64,000 nucleotides of DNA from an uncultured Oscillospiraceae bacterium (GTDB lineage Bacteria > Bacillota > Clostridia > Oscillospirales > Oscillospiraceae). Below, piece by piece: positions 41,574 to 49,793 of the stretch. Where the stretch lies: positions 1 to 64,000 of the forward strand of contig CANRDC010000003.1 of the NCBI GenBank assembly GCA_947629245.1. Reading direction: 5' to 3'. How positions within the stretch are numbered: position 1 is the stretch's first letter; the number at the start of each line of letters is the position of its first letter. A program made the translations under genes and the position numbers. The notes below the pieces were generated by a model. The model made no database searches. It was not told the DNA's origin and worked only from the letters and a program-made list of their open reading frames with translations.

Positions 41574-42985
41574 TGGAGACCAAAGCGAGAGTGGGCGTGT
41601 TCGCCATCGCCCTGGGGGCCTATCTGCCCCAGTTTCCCTCCCTGGTCCCGGAATTCGAGGGCCAGTACGCAGATTTCAAAAAGCGCATCCCCGATACGGT
41701 GGAGCTCATCGACGGGGGCCTTGTCACCACCAAGGAGCTGGCGGCTGCTGCCGGGGACAGGTTCCGGGCAGCGGACGTGGACCTGGTCATCCTGCAGCTT
41801 CTCACCTACGCCACCAGCTACAACATGCTCCCCGCCGTGCGGGACCTGGACGTGCCGGTGGTGCTGGTGAACCTGCAGAAAAAGCGGGCGCCGGACTACG
41901 AGCACACCGACACGGCCACATGGCTGGGCACGCTGTACGCCTGCGGGGCCGTGGGGGAGATGGTGGCGGACCTGGAGCGGGCCGGGAAGCGCCACGCGGT
42001 CATCACCGGCGTGGCCGAGGGCGGCGACCCCCATGCCCAGGCGGAGATCGAGGACTGGTGCAAGGCGGCCCAGGTGCGCCGCCGCTTTCGGGACCTGAAC
42101 CTGGCCCAGATCGGTCGGCCCTACCCCGGCATGATGGACCTTTACATCGACGAGACCAACCTCTATCACCGCATGGGGGTCTACACCAAGCAGTTCGACT
42201 GGGAGAAGATGTGGGCCATCGCGGATGATATCACCGACGAGACGGCCGTCCGGACCAAGGCGCAGGACATCCTGGACACCTTTGACATCGAGGGCGGCGG
42301 GACCATCGAAAAGGTCTGGGACATGGCAAAATACGTCGTCGCTTTCGAGCGGTGGGTGAAGGACGAGCGGCTGGGCTTCGTGGCTTCCCACTACGACGGC
42401 TTTGCCCAGGGCAAGGCGGGCGTGCTGGATTCCATGCTGATCCCGGCTTTCTCCATGCTCATCAAACAGGGCGTGGCCTGCGCCGTGGAGGGGGACATCA
42501 AAGTCGCCATGGCCATGAGCATCCTCAAGACCATCGCCGGGACAGGGCAGCTCTCCGAGATGTACTCCATCGACTTTGACCAGGATATCTGTATCATCGG
42601 CCACTCCGGCTCCGGGGACGCGGACATCTCGGAAAAGAAGCCCACCATGAAGATCGTCCCCGTGTTCCACGGCAAGACCGGCGGCGGGTATCTGACCCAG
42701 TTCTATCCCCACTTGGGGCCGGTCACGTATCTGGGCATCACCCAGGACCGGGACGGCCATTTCAAATTTGTGGTGGCCGAGGGCGTCAACGAGCCCGGAC
42801 CTATCTTCACCTTCGGGGACACCAACATGCGCACCCGGTTCACCTGCGGGGCGCGAGAGTTCTGCGACAGGTGGAGCGAGGCCGGTCCCACTCACCACAT
42901 GGCCGCCGCCAGCGGAAAACACATTGACACCATCCTGAAGGTGGCAAAAATATTCAATGTGCCTGTCGACATCGTAACGAGATAA
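41567..42985 (+). CDS. L-fucose/L-arabinose isomerase-family protein, probable rhamnose isomerase
   Basis: A 472-residue ketose/aldose isomerase of the AraA/FucI superfamily, overlapping rhaB by 7 nt and preceded by GGAGG. Visible are VDLVILQLLTYATSYNML (N-terminal domain) and conserved acidic and His positions such as CAVEGDIKVAMAMSILK (near 305), IIGHSGSGDAD and THHMAAASGKHID. It is not the classical RhaA fold family. Because no RhaA lies in the operon and the kinase, aldolase and mutarotase are all rhamnose-type, it most likely converts L-rhamnose to L-rhamnulose (inference). Confidence 0.8.
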   Translation: MLVETKARVGVFAIALGAYLPQFPSLVPEFEGQYADFKKRIPDTVELIDGGLVTTKELAAAAGDRFRAADVDLVILQLLTYATSYNMLPAVRDLDVPVVLVNLQKKRAPDYEHTDTATWLGTLYACGAVGEMVADLERAGKRHAVITGVAEGGDPHAQAEIEDWCKAAQVRRRFRDLNLAQIGRPYPGMMDLYIDETNLYHRMGVYTKQFDWEKMWAIADDITDETAVRTKAQDILDTFDIEGGGTIEKVWDMAKYVVAFERWVKDERLGFVASHYDGFAQGKAGVLDSMLIPAFSMLIKQGVACAVEGDIKVAMAMSILKTIAGTGQLSEMYSIDFDQDICIIGHSGSGDADISEKKPTMKIVPVFHGKTGGGYLTQFYPHLGPVTYLGITQDRDGHFKFVVAEGVNEPGPIFTFGDTNMRTRFTCGAREFCDRWSEAGPTHHMAAASGKHIDTILKVAKIFNVPVDIVTR

Positions 42986-42995
42986 GGAGGACCCC

Positions 42996-43829
42996 ATGAA
43001 AGACATCCTCACCGCCCCATTCATGACGGAGATGATCCGCACCGCGACGAACATGTACGCCCACGGCTGGGACGAGCGCAACGGCGGCAACATCAGCCTG
43101 CTGCTGGACGAGGCGGAAGTAAGTGATTATGTAAACTTAAACGCTGTCATACGCACGCTCTCCACGGGCTTTGAGGCCCCAGCCCTGGACGGGAAGTATT
43201 TTTTCGTCACCGGCACGGGCAAGTACTTTAAGAACGTGCAGTACGCCCCGGACGTGAACCTGGGCCTGGTGCGCCTCACCGACAAGGGCGCCACGGCGGA
43301 GCTTCTCTGGGGCTTCACCGACGGGGGGAAGTTCACCAGCGAGTTCCCCGCCCACATGATGAGTCACGCGGCACGTCTGGCGGTAGACCCGGGAAACCGC
43401 GTGGTGATGCACTGCCACCCGGCGAATCTCTTGGCCATGACCTACGTCCACGACCTGGACGAGCGGGCCTTCACCCGGACCCTGTGGCGGATGTGCACCG
43501 AGTGTGTGATCGTGTTCCCGGACGGGGTGAACGTGCTGCCCTGGATGCTCTGCGGGACGGTCCAGATAGGCGAAGCCACTGCCGAAAAGATGCAGACGGC
43601 TCGTCTGGTGGTCTGGGCCCAGCACGGCGTCTACGGGGCGGGCAAGGACCTGGACGAGACCTTTGGGCTCATTGAAACGGCGGAAAAGGCGGCGGAGATA
43701 TACATGAAGATCGCGCACCTGCCCATAAAGCAGACCCTCACGGACGAGCAGATGCGCCTGCTGGCCGAACACTTCAACATGACCCCCAGAGAGGGGTATC
43801 TGGAGGAATCGGGAGGGTTGAGACAATGA
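42996..43829 (+). CDS. rhaD: Rhamnulose-1-phosphate aldolase
   Basis: A 277-residue class II aldolase with the start FMTEMIRTATNMYAHGWDERNGGN typical of RhaD. The zinc-binding histidines are in VVMHCHPANLLAMTY (near residue 137), and a third metal ligand is in VWAQHGVYGAGKDLDETF (near 208). It splits L-rhamnulose 1-phosphate into dihydroxyacetone phosphate and L-lactaldehyde. GGAGG precedes the ATG, 10 nt after the isomerase stop. The stop overlaps the mutarotase start. Confidence 0.93.
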   Translation: MKDILTAPFMTEMIRTATNMYAHGWDERNGGNISLLLDEAEVSDYVNLNAVIRTLSTGFEAPALDGKYFFVTGTGKYFKNVQYAPDVNLGLVRLTDKGATAELLWGFTDGGKFTSEFPAHMMSHAARLAVDPGNRVVMHCHPANLLAMTYVHDLDERAFTRTLWRMCTECVIVFPDGVNVLPWMLCGTVQIGEATAEKMQTARLVVWAQHGVYGAGKDLDETFGLIETAEKAAEIYMKIAHLPIKQTLTDEQMRLLAEHFNMTPREGYLEESGGLRQ

Positions 43830-44140
43830 TCCGCAAGGGCTTTAAAATGAAGCTGTATCCCGGCATGGCAGAGGAATACGCCCGGCGGCACAACGCTCTG
43901 TGGCCGGAGATGCGGGATATGATCCACGAGTACGGCGGGCACAATTACTCCATCTATCTGGACCCGGAGACGAACGTGCTGTACGGCTATCTGGAGATCG
44001 AGGACGAGGCCCGCTGGGCCGCGTCGGCGGATACGCCCGTCAACCGCCGGTGGTGGGACTACATGGCCGACATCATGGACACGAATCCCGACAACAGCCC
44101 CGTCTCCACGGATCTGCTGCCGGTGTTCCATTTGGACTGA
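43826..44140 (+). CDS. rhaM: L-rhamnose mutarotase
   Basis: A 104-residue RhaM/YiiL-family protein, the standard length. It contains KMKLYPGMAEEYARRHNALW and ends in PVSTDLLPVFHLD. Family enzymes interconvert the alpha and beta anomers of L-rhamnose, and the histidine in EYARRHNALWPEM is the conserved active-site residue. It overlaps rhaD by 4 nt (ATGA). Its presence is strong support for rhamnose as the substrate of the operon. Confidence 0.95.
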   Translation: MIRKGFKMKLYPGMAEEYARRHNALWPEMRDMIHEYGGHNYSIYLDPETNVLYGYLEIEDEARWAASADTPVNRRWWDYMADIMDTNPDNSPVSTDLLPVFHLD

Positions 44141-44170
44141 GCAGGAGACAAGGCGCGGCGGCCCGGCGGT

Positions 44171-44212
44171 AAACGCAGCAGCGGATGGCGAGAGCCATCC
44201 GCTGCTGCGTTT
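44171..44212 (+). terminator. Terminator of the rhamnose operon
   Basis: A perfect 19-bp stem (44171-44189 with 44194-44212) and a GAGA loop, 30 nt after rhaM. The right arm ends in TTT and G follows; the left arm begins AAA, so it could also stop transcription of the convergent pyridoxal kinase gene. Confidence 0.85.
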
Positions 44213-44308
44213 GTATCATGTCTGCCCCGTTCCGCGGGGAGGCTGCCGGGCGTTCCTTTTTCGGCGGTCATACTGCCTTGCGGCCAACGCGCCTGCGGGC
44301 GCACCCCT

Positions 44309-45151
44309 TCATTCTGTTTGGAGGGCTCTTATAAGTCCCGGCAGACAGGTCTCGAATTTGACCCCGTACCAGTGCTCCTTCACGTCCGGCATGGTGGCCT
44401 TGATGGACTCCACCGTGTAGTCCACCGCGATGCGCAGCGCGTCCTGCATGCTCTTGCCCAGGACCACGGCTCCCGCCAGCGCCGAGGTGAACACGTCCCC
44501 GGTTCCGTGGAAGGACACGTCGATGTTCTCACGGAAATACTGGAAGAACTCCCCGCTGGCCCTGTCGTAGGCCACCGCGCCCTGGCGGGCCGGATCGTAG
44601 ATCACGCCGGTGACCACCGCCACCCGGCAGCCCAGACCGGTCAGCCGCCGCAGCAGAGCGTGGATGTATGCCTCGTCGTAGCCCGAGGGGACGTACGCCT
44701 CCCCCAGCATATAGGCGGCCTCCGTCAGGTTCGGCACGATCACGTCCGCCTGGCCGCACAGTCCGGCTATCCCGGCGGCGTATACCTCGTCGAAGGCGGG
44801 GTAGAGCTTGCCGTTGTCGGCAAACACCGGGTCCACGATTTTCAACGCCTCCGGGAAGGTCTTGAAGTAATCGGCCACCATGCCGATCATCTCTTCGCTG
44901 CCCAGATAGCCGGTGCTGATGCCGTCAAAGGTCAGTCCGGCGCTCTTCCAGTGGGCCGCTATCCGGGGCAGGTCCTCGCCCAGGTCCCGGAAGGTCCAGT
45001 TCTGAAAACCCGCCGTGTGGGTGCTCAGCACAGCCGTGGGGATGGGGCACACCTCCAGCCCCATGGCAGACATGATGGGATGGGCCACCGTCAGCGAGCA
45101 TTTGCCAAAGCAGGACAGGTCCTGTATCGTCATGATCCGTTTCTGTTTCAC
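44309..45151 (-). CDS. pdxY: Pyridoxal/pyridoxamine kinase
   Basis: A 280-residue ribokinase-superfamily enzyme of the PdxK/PdxY type. It starts MKQKRIMTIQDLSCFGKCS at GTG 45151 with GGAGG 10 nt upstream. It contains LSTHTAGFQNWTFRDL (near residue 43), VDPVFADNGKLY (near 124) and SFHGTGDVFTSALAGAV (near 213), where the GTGD aspartate is the catalytic base. It phosphorylates vitamin B6 vitamers in the cytoplasm. It stands alone between the rhamnose operon (convergent) and the phosphate transporter (divergent). Confidence 0.92.
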   Translation of the reverse strand: MKQKRIMTIQDLSCFGKCSLTVAHPIMSAMGLEVCPIPTAVLSTHTAGFQNWTFRDLGEDLPRIAAHWKSAGLTFDGISTGYLGSEEMIGMVADYFKTFPEALKIVDPVFADNGKLYPAFDEVYAAGIAGLCGQADVIVPNLTEAAYMLGEAYVPSGYDEAYIHALLRRLTGLGCRVAVVTGVIYDPARQGAVAYDRASGEFFQYFRENIDVSFHGTGDVFTSALAGAVVLGKSMQDALRIAVDYTVESIKATMPDVKEHWYGVKFETCLPGLIRALQTE

Positions 45152-45220
45152 AGTCCATACCTCCGTCTCTATCGGTATTATGACTATATCACAAACTGAG
45201 CATATGAAAATATCCAGTTT

Positions 45221-45235
45221 TGATAATTTTTATCA
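45221..45235. promoter_or_regulatory. AT-rich perfect palindrome in a divergent promoter region
   Basis: TGATAA (45221-45226) and TTATCA (45230-45235) flank three T between the pyridoxal kinase and Na/Pi cotransporter genes. A minus-strand TATAGT-type -10 lies nearby for the kinase. It could be an operator for either gene; no regulator is assigned. Confidence 0.35.
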
Positions 45236-45251
45236 TACCAGATGCGGGCGG

Positions 45252-45306
45252 TTTACATGGATTTAACATTCCCGTGATAGTGGACTTTACATTGGACAGA
45301 TACAAT
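45252..45306 (+). promoter_or_regulatory. Pho-box-like hexamer array and -10 upstream of the Na/Pi cotransporter
   Basis: TTTACA (45252-45257) and TTAACA (45263-45268) are 11 bp apart, and TTTACA recurs at 45286-45291, close to the 11-bp phase. This matches the TT(A/T/C)ACA repeats bound by PhoP of Gram-positive bacteria. A TACAAT -10 follows at 45301-45306 without a good -35, as in Pho-activated promoters. Transcription would then start after 45305, supporting the translation start at 45341. Confidence 0.5.
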
Positions 45307-45340
45307 GAAAGCAGAAACAAGGGTCACGGGAGAATGCTGC

Positions 45341-47092
45341 ATGGATATTTTCGATTTTTTGTCTCTGATCGGCGGGCTGAGCCTGTTTCTGTTCGGGATG
45401 AACGTGATGGGACAGGCGCTGGAGCGCCGGGCGGGGAGCGGTCTGCGCAGTCTGCTGGGGAGGATGACGAGCAAAAAGGCGGCGGGCCTTCTGACGGGGC
45501 TTGGCGTCACGGCGGTCATCCAGAGCTCGTCGGCCACCACGGTCATGGTGGTGGGCTTCGTCAACTCCGGGCTCATGAGCCTGAAGCAGGCCATCAACGT
45601 CATCATGGGCGCCAACATCGGCACCACGGTGACGGCGTGGCTCTTGTCTTTGGCGGGCATCGACGGCGGCAGCGTCTTTGTGCGGCTTTTGAAGCCCAGC
45701 TCCTTCACGCCGGTGCTGGCGCTGGCGGGCGTCGTCCTTTATATGTTCTGCCACAGCGATAAAAAGAAGGACACCGGCACGATACTTCTGGGCTTCGCCA
45801 CGCTCATGTTCGGCATGGAGACCATGTCGGGGGCGGTGTCCGGGCTGGGGGACGCGCCGGGGTTCCGGCAGCTTTTCATCATGTTCAAAAACCCCTTTCT
45901 GGGGGTCCTGGCGGGGGCGGTCCTGACGGCCGTCATCCAGTCCAGCTCCGCGTCGGTGGGCATTTTGCAGGCTCTGGCGGTGACGGGCCAGGTCAGCTAC
46001 GGCGCGGCCATCCCCATCATCATGGGCCAGAACATCGGCACCTGCGTCACGGCGCTGATCTCCGCCGTGGGCGCCAACAAAAACGCCAAGCGGGCCGCCC
46101 TGGTGCATCTGAGCTTCAACGTGATCGGCACGGCGGTATGGCTGACGGTGTTTTGCGGGGTGCGGGCGCTGCTGGCCCCGGCGGTGCTGGACGAGAGCGC
46201 CACGCTGCTGGGCATCGCCGTGGCCCACTCGGTGTTCAATGTGCTGTGTACGGCGCTGATGCTGCCGCTCTCGGGCCTTCTGGAAAAGCTGGTGTGTCGG
46301 CTGGTGCCGGACGCCGGACGCCCGGAGACCCGCAGCGAGCTGGACGAGCGGCTGCTGGCCACGCCTCCCATCGCGCTGGAACGGTGCCACGCGGTGGCGT
46401 CGGATATGGCCCGGTGCGCCATGGGTTCCCTGTACGACGCCGTCGCCGCCATCCGTGGCTATACGCCGGAGCTGGCGCAGAAGGTCCGGGAGGCGGAGGA
46501 GCGCGCCGACCACTATGAGGACATCCTGGGCACGTATCTGGTGAAGCTGAGCGCCGGTCAGATCAGCGGCGAGGCGAGCAGCGAGGCGGCCGAGCTTCTG
46601 AAGGTCATCGGGGACTTTGAGCGGGTCAGCGACCACGCGGTGAACATCGTGGGGTCCATGGAGGAGCTGGGCGAAAAGGAGCTGGATCTGAGCGACGGCG
46701 CCAAGGCGGAGATGGAGGTGCTCACGGCGGCGGTGGAGGAGATCGCGGAAATGGCGCTGAACGCATTTTTGAACAGGGATCTGGAGGCCGCCCGGCAGGT
46801 GGAGCCGCTGGAGCAGGTCATCGACGCGCTCAAGGAGACCTTCCGGACCCATCACATCCAGCGCCTGCAGCAGCAGAAGTGCTCCATCGCGGCGGGATTT
46901 GTGTGGAGCGACCTGCTCACGGACCTGGAGCGGGTCAGCGACCACTGCTCCAACATCGCCGGGTGCGTGCTCGACGCGGCCCTGGGCAATCTGAACGTGC
47001 ACGAATCCGTCCGGGCCATCCGCAGCGACCGGGAGAGATTCGTGGAACGGTACGAGGCGTATATGAAAAAATACGCGCCCGCCGCCGTCTGA
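45341..47092 (+). CDS. Na/Pi cotransporter family protein with PhoU-like domain
   Basis: A 583-residue protein from ATG 45341 (MDIFDFLSLIGGLSLFLFGM) behind GGGAG; an upstream ATG at 45305 lies in the predicted promoter. The membrane half carries the two inverted Na/Pi repeats, each with a QSSSA motif (AVIQSSSATTVMVVGFVN near residue 57; AVIQSSSASVGILQAL near 197). The C-terminal cytoplasmic half (residues about 335-560) is helical and PhoU-like (FERVSDHAVNIVG; DLERVSDHCSNIAG). It imports phosphate with sodium. The Pho-box-like repeats upstream suggest induction by phosphate starvation. Confidence 0.93.
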   Translation: MDIFDFLSLIGGLSLFLFGMNVMGQALERRAGSGLRSLLGRMTSKKAAGLLTGLGVTAVIQSSSATTVMVVGFVNSGLMSLKQAINVIMGANIGTTVTAWLLSLAGIDGGSVFVRLLKPSSFTPVLALAGVVLYMFCHSDKKKDTGTILLGFATLMFGMETMSGAVSGLGDAPGFRQLFIMFKNPFLGVLAGAVLTAVIQSSSASVGILQALAVTGQVSYGAAIPIIMGQNIGTCVTALISAVGANKNAKRAALVHLSFNVIGTAVWLTVFCGVRALLAPAVLDESATLLGIAVAHSVFNVLCTALMLPLSGLLEKLVCRLVPDAGRPETRSELDERLLATPPIALERCHAVASDMARCAMGSLYDAVAAIRGYTPELAQKVREAEERADHYEDILGTYLVKLSAGQISGEASSEAAELLKVIGDFERVSDHAVNIVGSMEELGEKELDLSDGAKAEMEVLTAAVEEIAEMALNAFLNRDLEAARQVEPLEQVIDALKETFRTHHIQRLQQQKCSIAAGFVWSDLLTDLERVSDHCSNIAGCVLDAALGNLNVHESVRAIRSDRERFVERYEAYMKKYAPAAV

Positions 47093-47114
47093 CAGGGCGC
47101 GGGCGTACATGCCG

Positions 47115-47143
47115 GGCCGGGAGCGCCGCTCCCGGCCTTTATT
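47115..47143 (+). terminator. Terminator of the Na/Pi cotransporter gene
   Basis: A perfect 10-bp stem (47115-47124 with 47128-47137) with a GCC loop, followed by TTTATT. Confidence 0.85.
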
Positions 47144-47281
47144 GATCGGCGCGCGTACCGAAGTAGATATAAAATGCTGGACGGAACAGGAAGGGAGAGG
47201 TATAATATAACTGTGCCGCGCCAAGTCGCGGCGGTCCTGAGCGGACAATATGACCGAACGCGGGAAAGGAGCGGCGCGACC

Positions 47282-48241
47282 ATGGAACGGACGATAGACG
47301 TGACGGCGCTGGGGGAGATGCTCATCGACTTTACGGCCAACGGCGTGAGCCGTCAGGGGAACCCCATCTTTGAGGCCAACCCCGGCGGCGCGCCCTGCAA
47401 CGTGCTGGCCATGCTGCAGAAGCTGGGGCGGCGCACCGCCTTCATCGGCAAGGTAGGCAGCGACGCCTTTGGCCGCCAGCTCCGGCAGACGGGACTGGAC
47501 GCGGGTATCGACATGTCGGGCCTTGTGACCGACAGGCGCGTACATACCACTCTGGCCTTCGTTCAGACGGCCCCGGACGGGGACCGGGACTTCTCCTTTT
47601 ACCGGGACCCGGGCGCGGACATGATGCTGGCCCCGGAGGAGGTGCCGTCGGCGCTGATAGAGAATACGAAGATATTCCACTTTGGCACGCTGTCCCTGAC
47701 GGACGAGCCGGTCCGTGGCGCCACGGTGCGGGCGGTAGCGCTGGCGCGGAAGGCCGGGGCGGCGATCTCCTTCGACCCCAATCTGCGGCCTCCCCTGTGG
47801 AAGGACGCGTATGTGGCGAAGGCGATGGTACGCTGGGGCCTGGCCCAGGCGGATGTGGTGAAGATCGCGGACAATGAGCTGGAGTTCATGACCGGGCAGA
47901 CCGATTTTGACGCGGGCGCGGCCATGCTTTTGGAGGAGCACCCCAACATCCGGCTTTTGAACGTGACCGCCGGGGCGGATGGGAGCTATGCTTACAGCGG
48001 CGGCAGGCGGGTGTTCGTACCGGCCTTCAGGCTGGGCGGCACCATCGAGACCACCGGCGCGGGAGACACCTTCTGCGCCTCGGTGCTGAACTTTGTGCTG
48101 GAGCATGGGATGGACGGCCTGACGGCGGAGCAGCTCACGGAGATGCTCCGGTTCGCCAACGCGGCGGCCTATCTGGTGACCACGAAGAAGGGCGCCATCC
48201 GGGCCATGCCCGAGCGGGAGCAGGTCCTGGCGCTCCTGTGA
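47282..48241 (+). CDS. PfkB-family carbohydrate kinase, fructokinase-like
   Basis: A 319-residue ribokinase-fold sugar kinase starting MERTIDVTALGEMLIDFTA at ATG 47282 with AAAGGAG upstream. The N-terminal phrase FEANPGGAPCNVLAMLQKLG matches the ScrK/fructokinase branch, and the PfkB signature TTGAGDTFCASVLNF holds the catalytic aspartate near residue 261. It stands alone, convergent with the uxaCBA operon and sharing a terminator. No 2-keto-3-deoxygluconate kinase is present nearby, so it could alternatively serve that role; the sequence favours fructose. Confidence 0.88.
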   Translation: MERTIDVTALGEMLIDFTANGVSRQGNPIFEANPGGAPCNVLAMLQKLGRRTAFIGKVGSDAFGRQLRQTGLDAGIDMSGLVTDRRVHTTLAFVQTAPDGDRDFSFYRDPGADMMLAPEEVPSALIENTKIFHFGTLSLTDEPVRGATVRAVALARKAGAAISFDPNLRPPLWKDAYVAKAMVRWGLAQADVVKIADNELEFMTGQTDFDAGAAMLLEEHPNIRLLNVTAGADGSYAYSGGRRVFVPAFRLGGTIETTGAGDTFCASVLNFVLEHGMDGLTAEQLTEMLRFANAAAYLVTTKKGAIRAMPEREQVLALL

Positions 48242-48279
48242 CGGGGCGGACCGGGACATGAATCTCACAACGAAAAAAT

Positions 48280-48302
48280 GGAGGCAGCGTAAAGCTGCCT
48301 CC
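48280..48302. terminator. Bidirectional terminator between PfkB kinase and uxaA
   Basis: A perfect 9-bp stem (48280-48288 with 48294-48302), loop GTAAA, followed by GATATTTTT on the plus strand. On the minus strand CATTTTTTCG follows. Confidence 0.85.
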
Positions 48303-48317
48303 GATATTTTTGCGTCT

Positions 48318-49793
48318 TTACAGGACCACGCCGTCCTTGAAGATGGATATCTCCCGGGCGCCGTGCCGCTCGGCCTTTGTCTGCTCGCCGCCCGCCACGG
48401 CCAGGACGTAGTCCAAAAGCCGCCTGCCGGTGTCGTCCAGGCTCTCGCCCTGGGCGGCGGTACCGGCGTTGAAGTCGATCCAATCCCGCTTCTTGTCGTA
48501 AAGGGCGGTGTTGGTGGAGATCTTCACCGTGGGGGCGGGGGCGCCGAAGGGGGTGCCCCGGCCTGTGGTGAACAATATCAGGTGGGCCCCCGCGGCGGTG
48601 AGGGCCGTGGCGCTCACAAGATCGTTGCCCGGACCGCTGAGAAGATTCAGGCCCTTTTTCGTCACCGCCTCGCCGTAGCCCAGCACATCCACCACCTGGG
48701 CGCTGCCGCCCTTCTGGACGCAGCCGCAGGATTTGTCCTCCAGGGTGGTGATGCCGCCAGCCTTGTTGCCGGGGCTGGGGTTTTCATAGACCACCTGGCC
48801 GTGGCTGACAAAGTATTTCTTGAAGTTTTCCACCATGGCCACGGCCTTGCGAAAGACCGCCTCGTTCTCGCACCGGTCAAACAGAATGCTCTCCGCGCCG
48901 AACATCTCCGGCACCTCCGTGAGCACGGTGGAGCCGCCCGCGGCGATGAGCAGGTCCGAGAACCGGCCCACGGCGGGATTGGCGGTGATGCCGGAAAGGC
49001 CGTCCGAGCCGCCGCACTTCATGCCCACCACCAGCTCCGAGGCGGAGATATCCTCCCGCTGGAATTGCCCGGCGTATCCCGCCAGCTCCGCCAGCAGCGC
49101 CGAACCCTCGGCCAGCTCATCCTCCGCCTCCTGGCAGATGAGGAACTTGACCCGCCTGTCATCCCAGGAGCCAAGCTCCTGCTTGAACTGGTCCATGGTC
49201 AGATTCTCGCAGCCCAGGCCCAGCACCAGCACGCCCCCGGCGTTGGGGTGGCGTACCAGAGCGGCCAGGAGCTTTCGCGTCTGGGCGTGGTCGTCTCCCA
49301 TCTGGCTGCACCCGAAGGGGTGGGGGAAGGTGTAAAGCCCCTCCACCGAGCCGGTCACCAGATGCTGATTTGCCTTTACGAGCTGCTGGGCCACGGAGTT
49401 GACGCAGCCCACGGTGGGGATGATCCAGAGCTCGTTGCGCACGGCGGCCCGGCCGTCGGGACGGCGGTAGCCCCGGAAGGTGAAGCTCCGGGGCTCCGGC
49501 ATGGGCAGCACCTTGTGGTCGTAGGTGTACTCTCCGCCCTCGGAAAGGCCCGTGCGGACGTTGTGGGTGTGGACCCACGCGCCGGGGGCGATATCGCATT
49601 TTGCAAGGCCGATGGCGCAGCCGTACTTGATCACCGGCTGGCCCTCCTTGATGGGGGCCAGGGCCAGCTTATGGCCCCGCTTCACGTCCTCCGCGGCGGC
49701 CAGGCCGGGAAAATCCTCAAAAACCTCGCCAGCGGCTACGTCCTCCAACGCCACGGCCACATTGTCCGAGGGATGGATGCGGATGAGCTTCAT
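48318..49793 (-). CDS. uxaA: Altronate dehydratase
   Basis: A 491-residue UxaA with an N-terminal SAF domain (RIHPSDNVAVALEDVAAGE, residues about 5-90) fused to the galactarate/altronate dehydratase core (FGCSQMGDDHAQTRKLL near 180; GMKCGGSDGLSGITANPAVG near 260; CGCVQKGGSAQVVDVLGYG near 355). It dehydrates D-altronate to 2-keto-3-deoxygluconate using iron. It overlaps uxaB by 4 nt and is third in the uxaC-uxaB-uxaA operon. Confidence 0.95.
   Translation of the reverse strand: MKLIRIHPSDNVAVALEDVAAGEVFEDFPGLAAAEDVKRGHKLALAPIKEGQPVIKYGCAIGLAKCDIAPGAWVHTHNVRTGLSEGGEYTYDHKVLPMPEPRSFTFRGYRRPDGRAAVRNELWIIPTVGCVNSVAQQLVKANQHLVTGSVEGLYTFPHPFGCSQMGDDHAQTRKLLAALVRHPNAGGVLVLGLGCENLTMDQFKQELGSWDDRRVKFLICQEAEDELAEGSALLAELAGYAGQFQREDISASELVVGMKCGGSDGLSGITANPAVGRFSDLLIAAGGSTVLTEVPEMFGAESILFDRCENEAVFRKAVAMVENFKKYFVSHGQVVYENPSPGNKAGGITTLEDKSCGCVQKGGSAQVVDVLGYGEAVTKKGLNLLSGPGNDLVSATALTAAGAHLILFTTGRGTPFGAPAPTVKISTNTALYDKKRDWIDFNAGTAAQGESLDDTGRRLLDYVLAVAGGEQTKAERHGAREISIFKDGVVL

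Noticed and set aside
45287..48268. 993-codon minus-strand frame
   Set aside because: It covers two real plus-strand genes (Na/Pi cotransporter and PfkB kinase) and the terminator between them.
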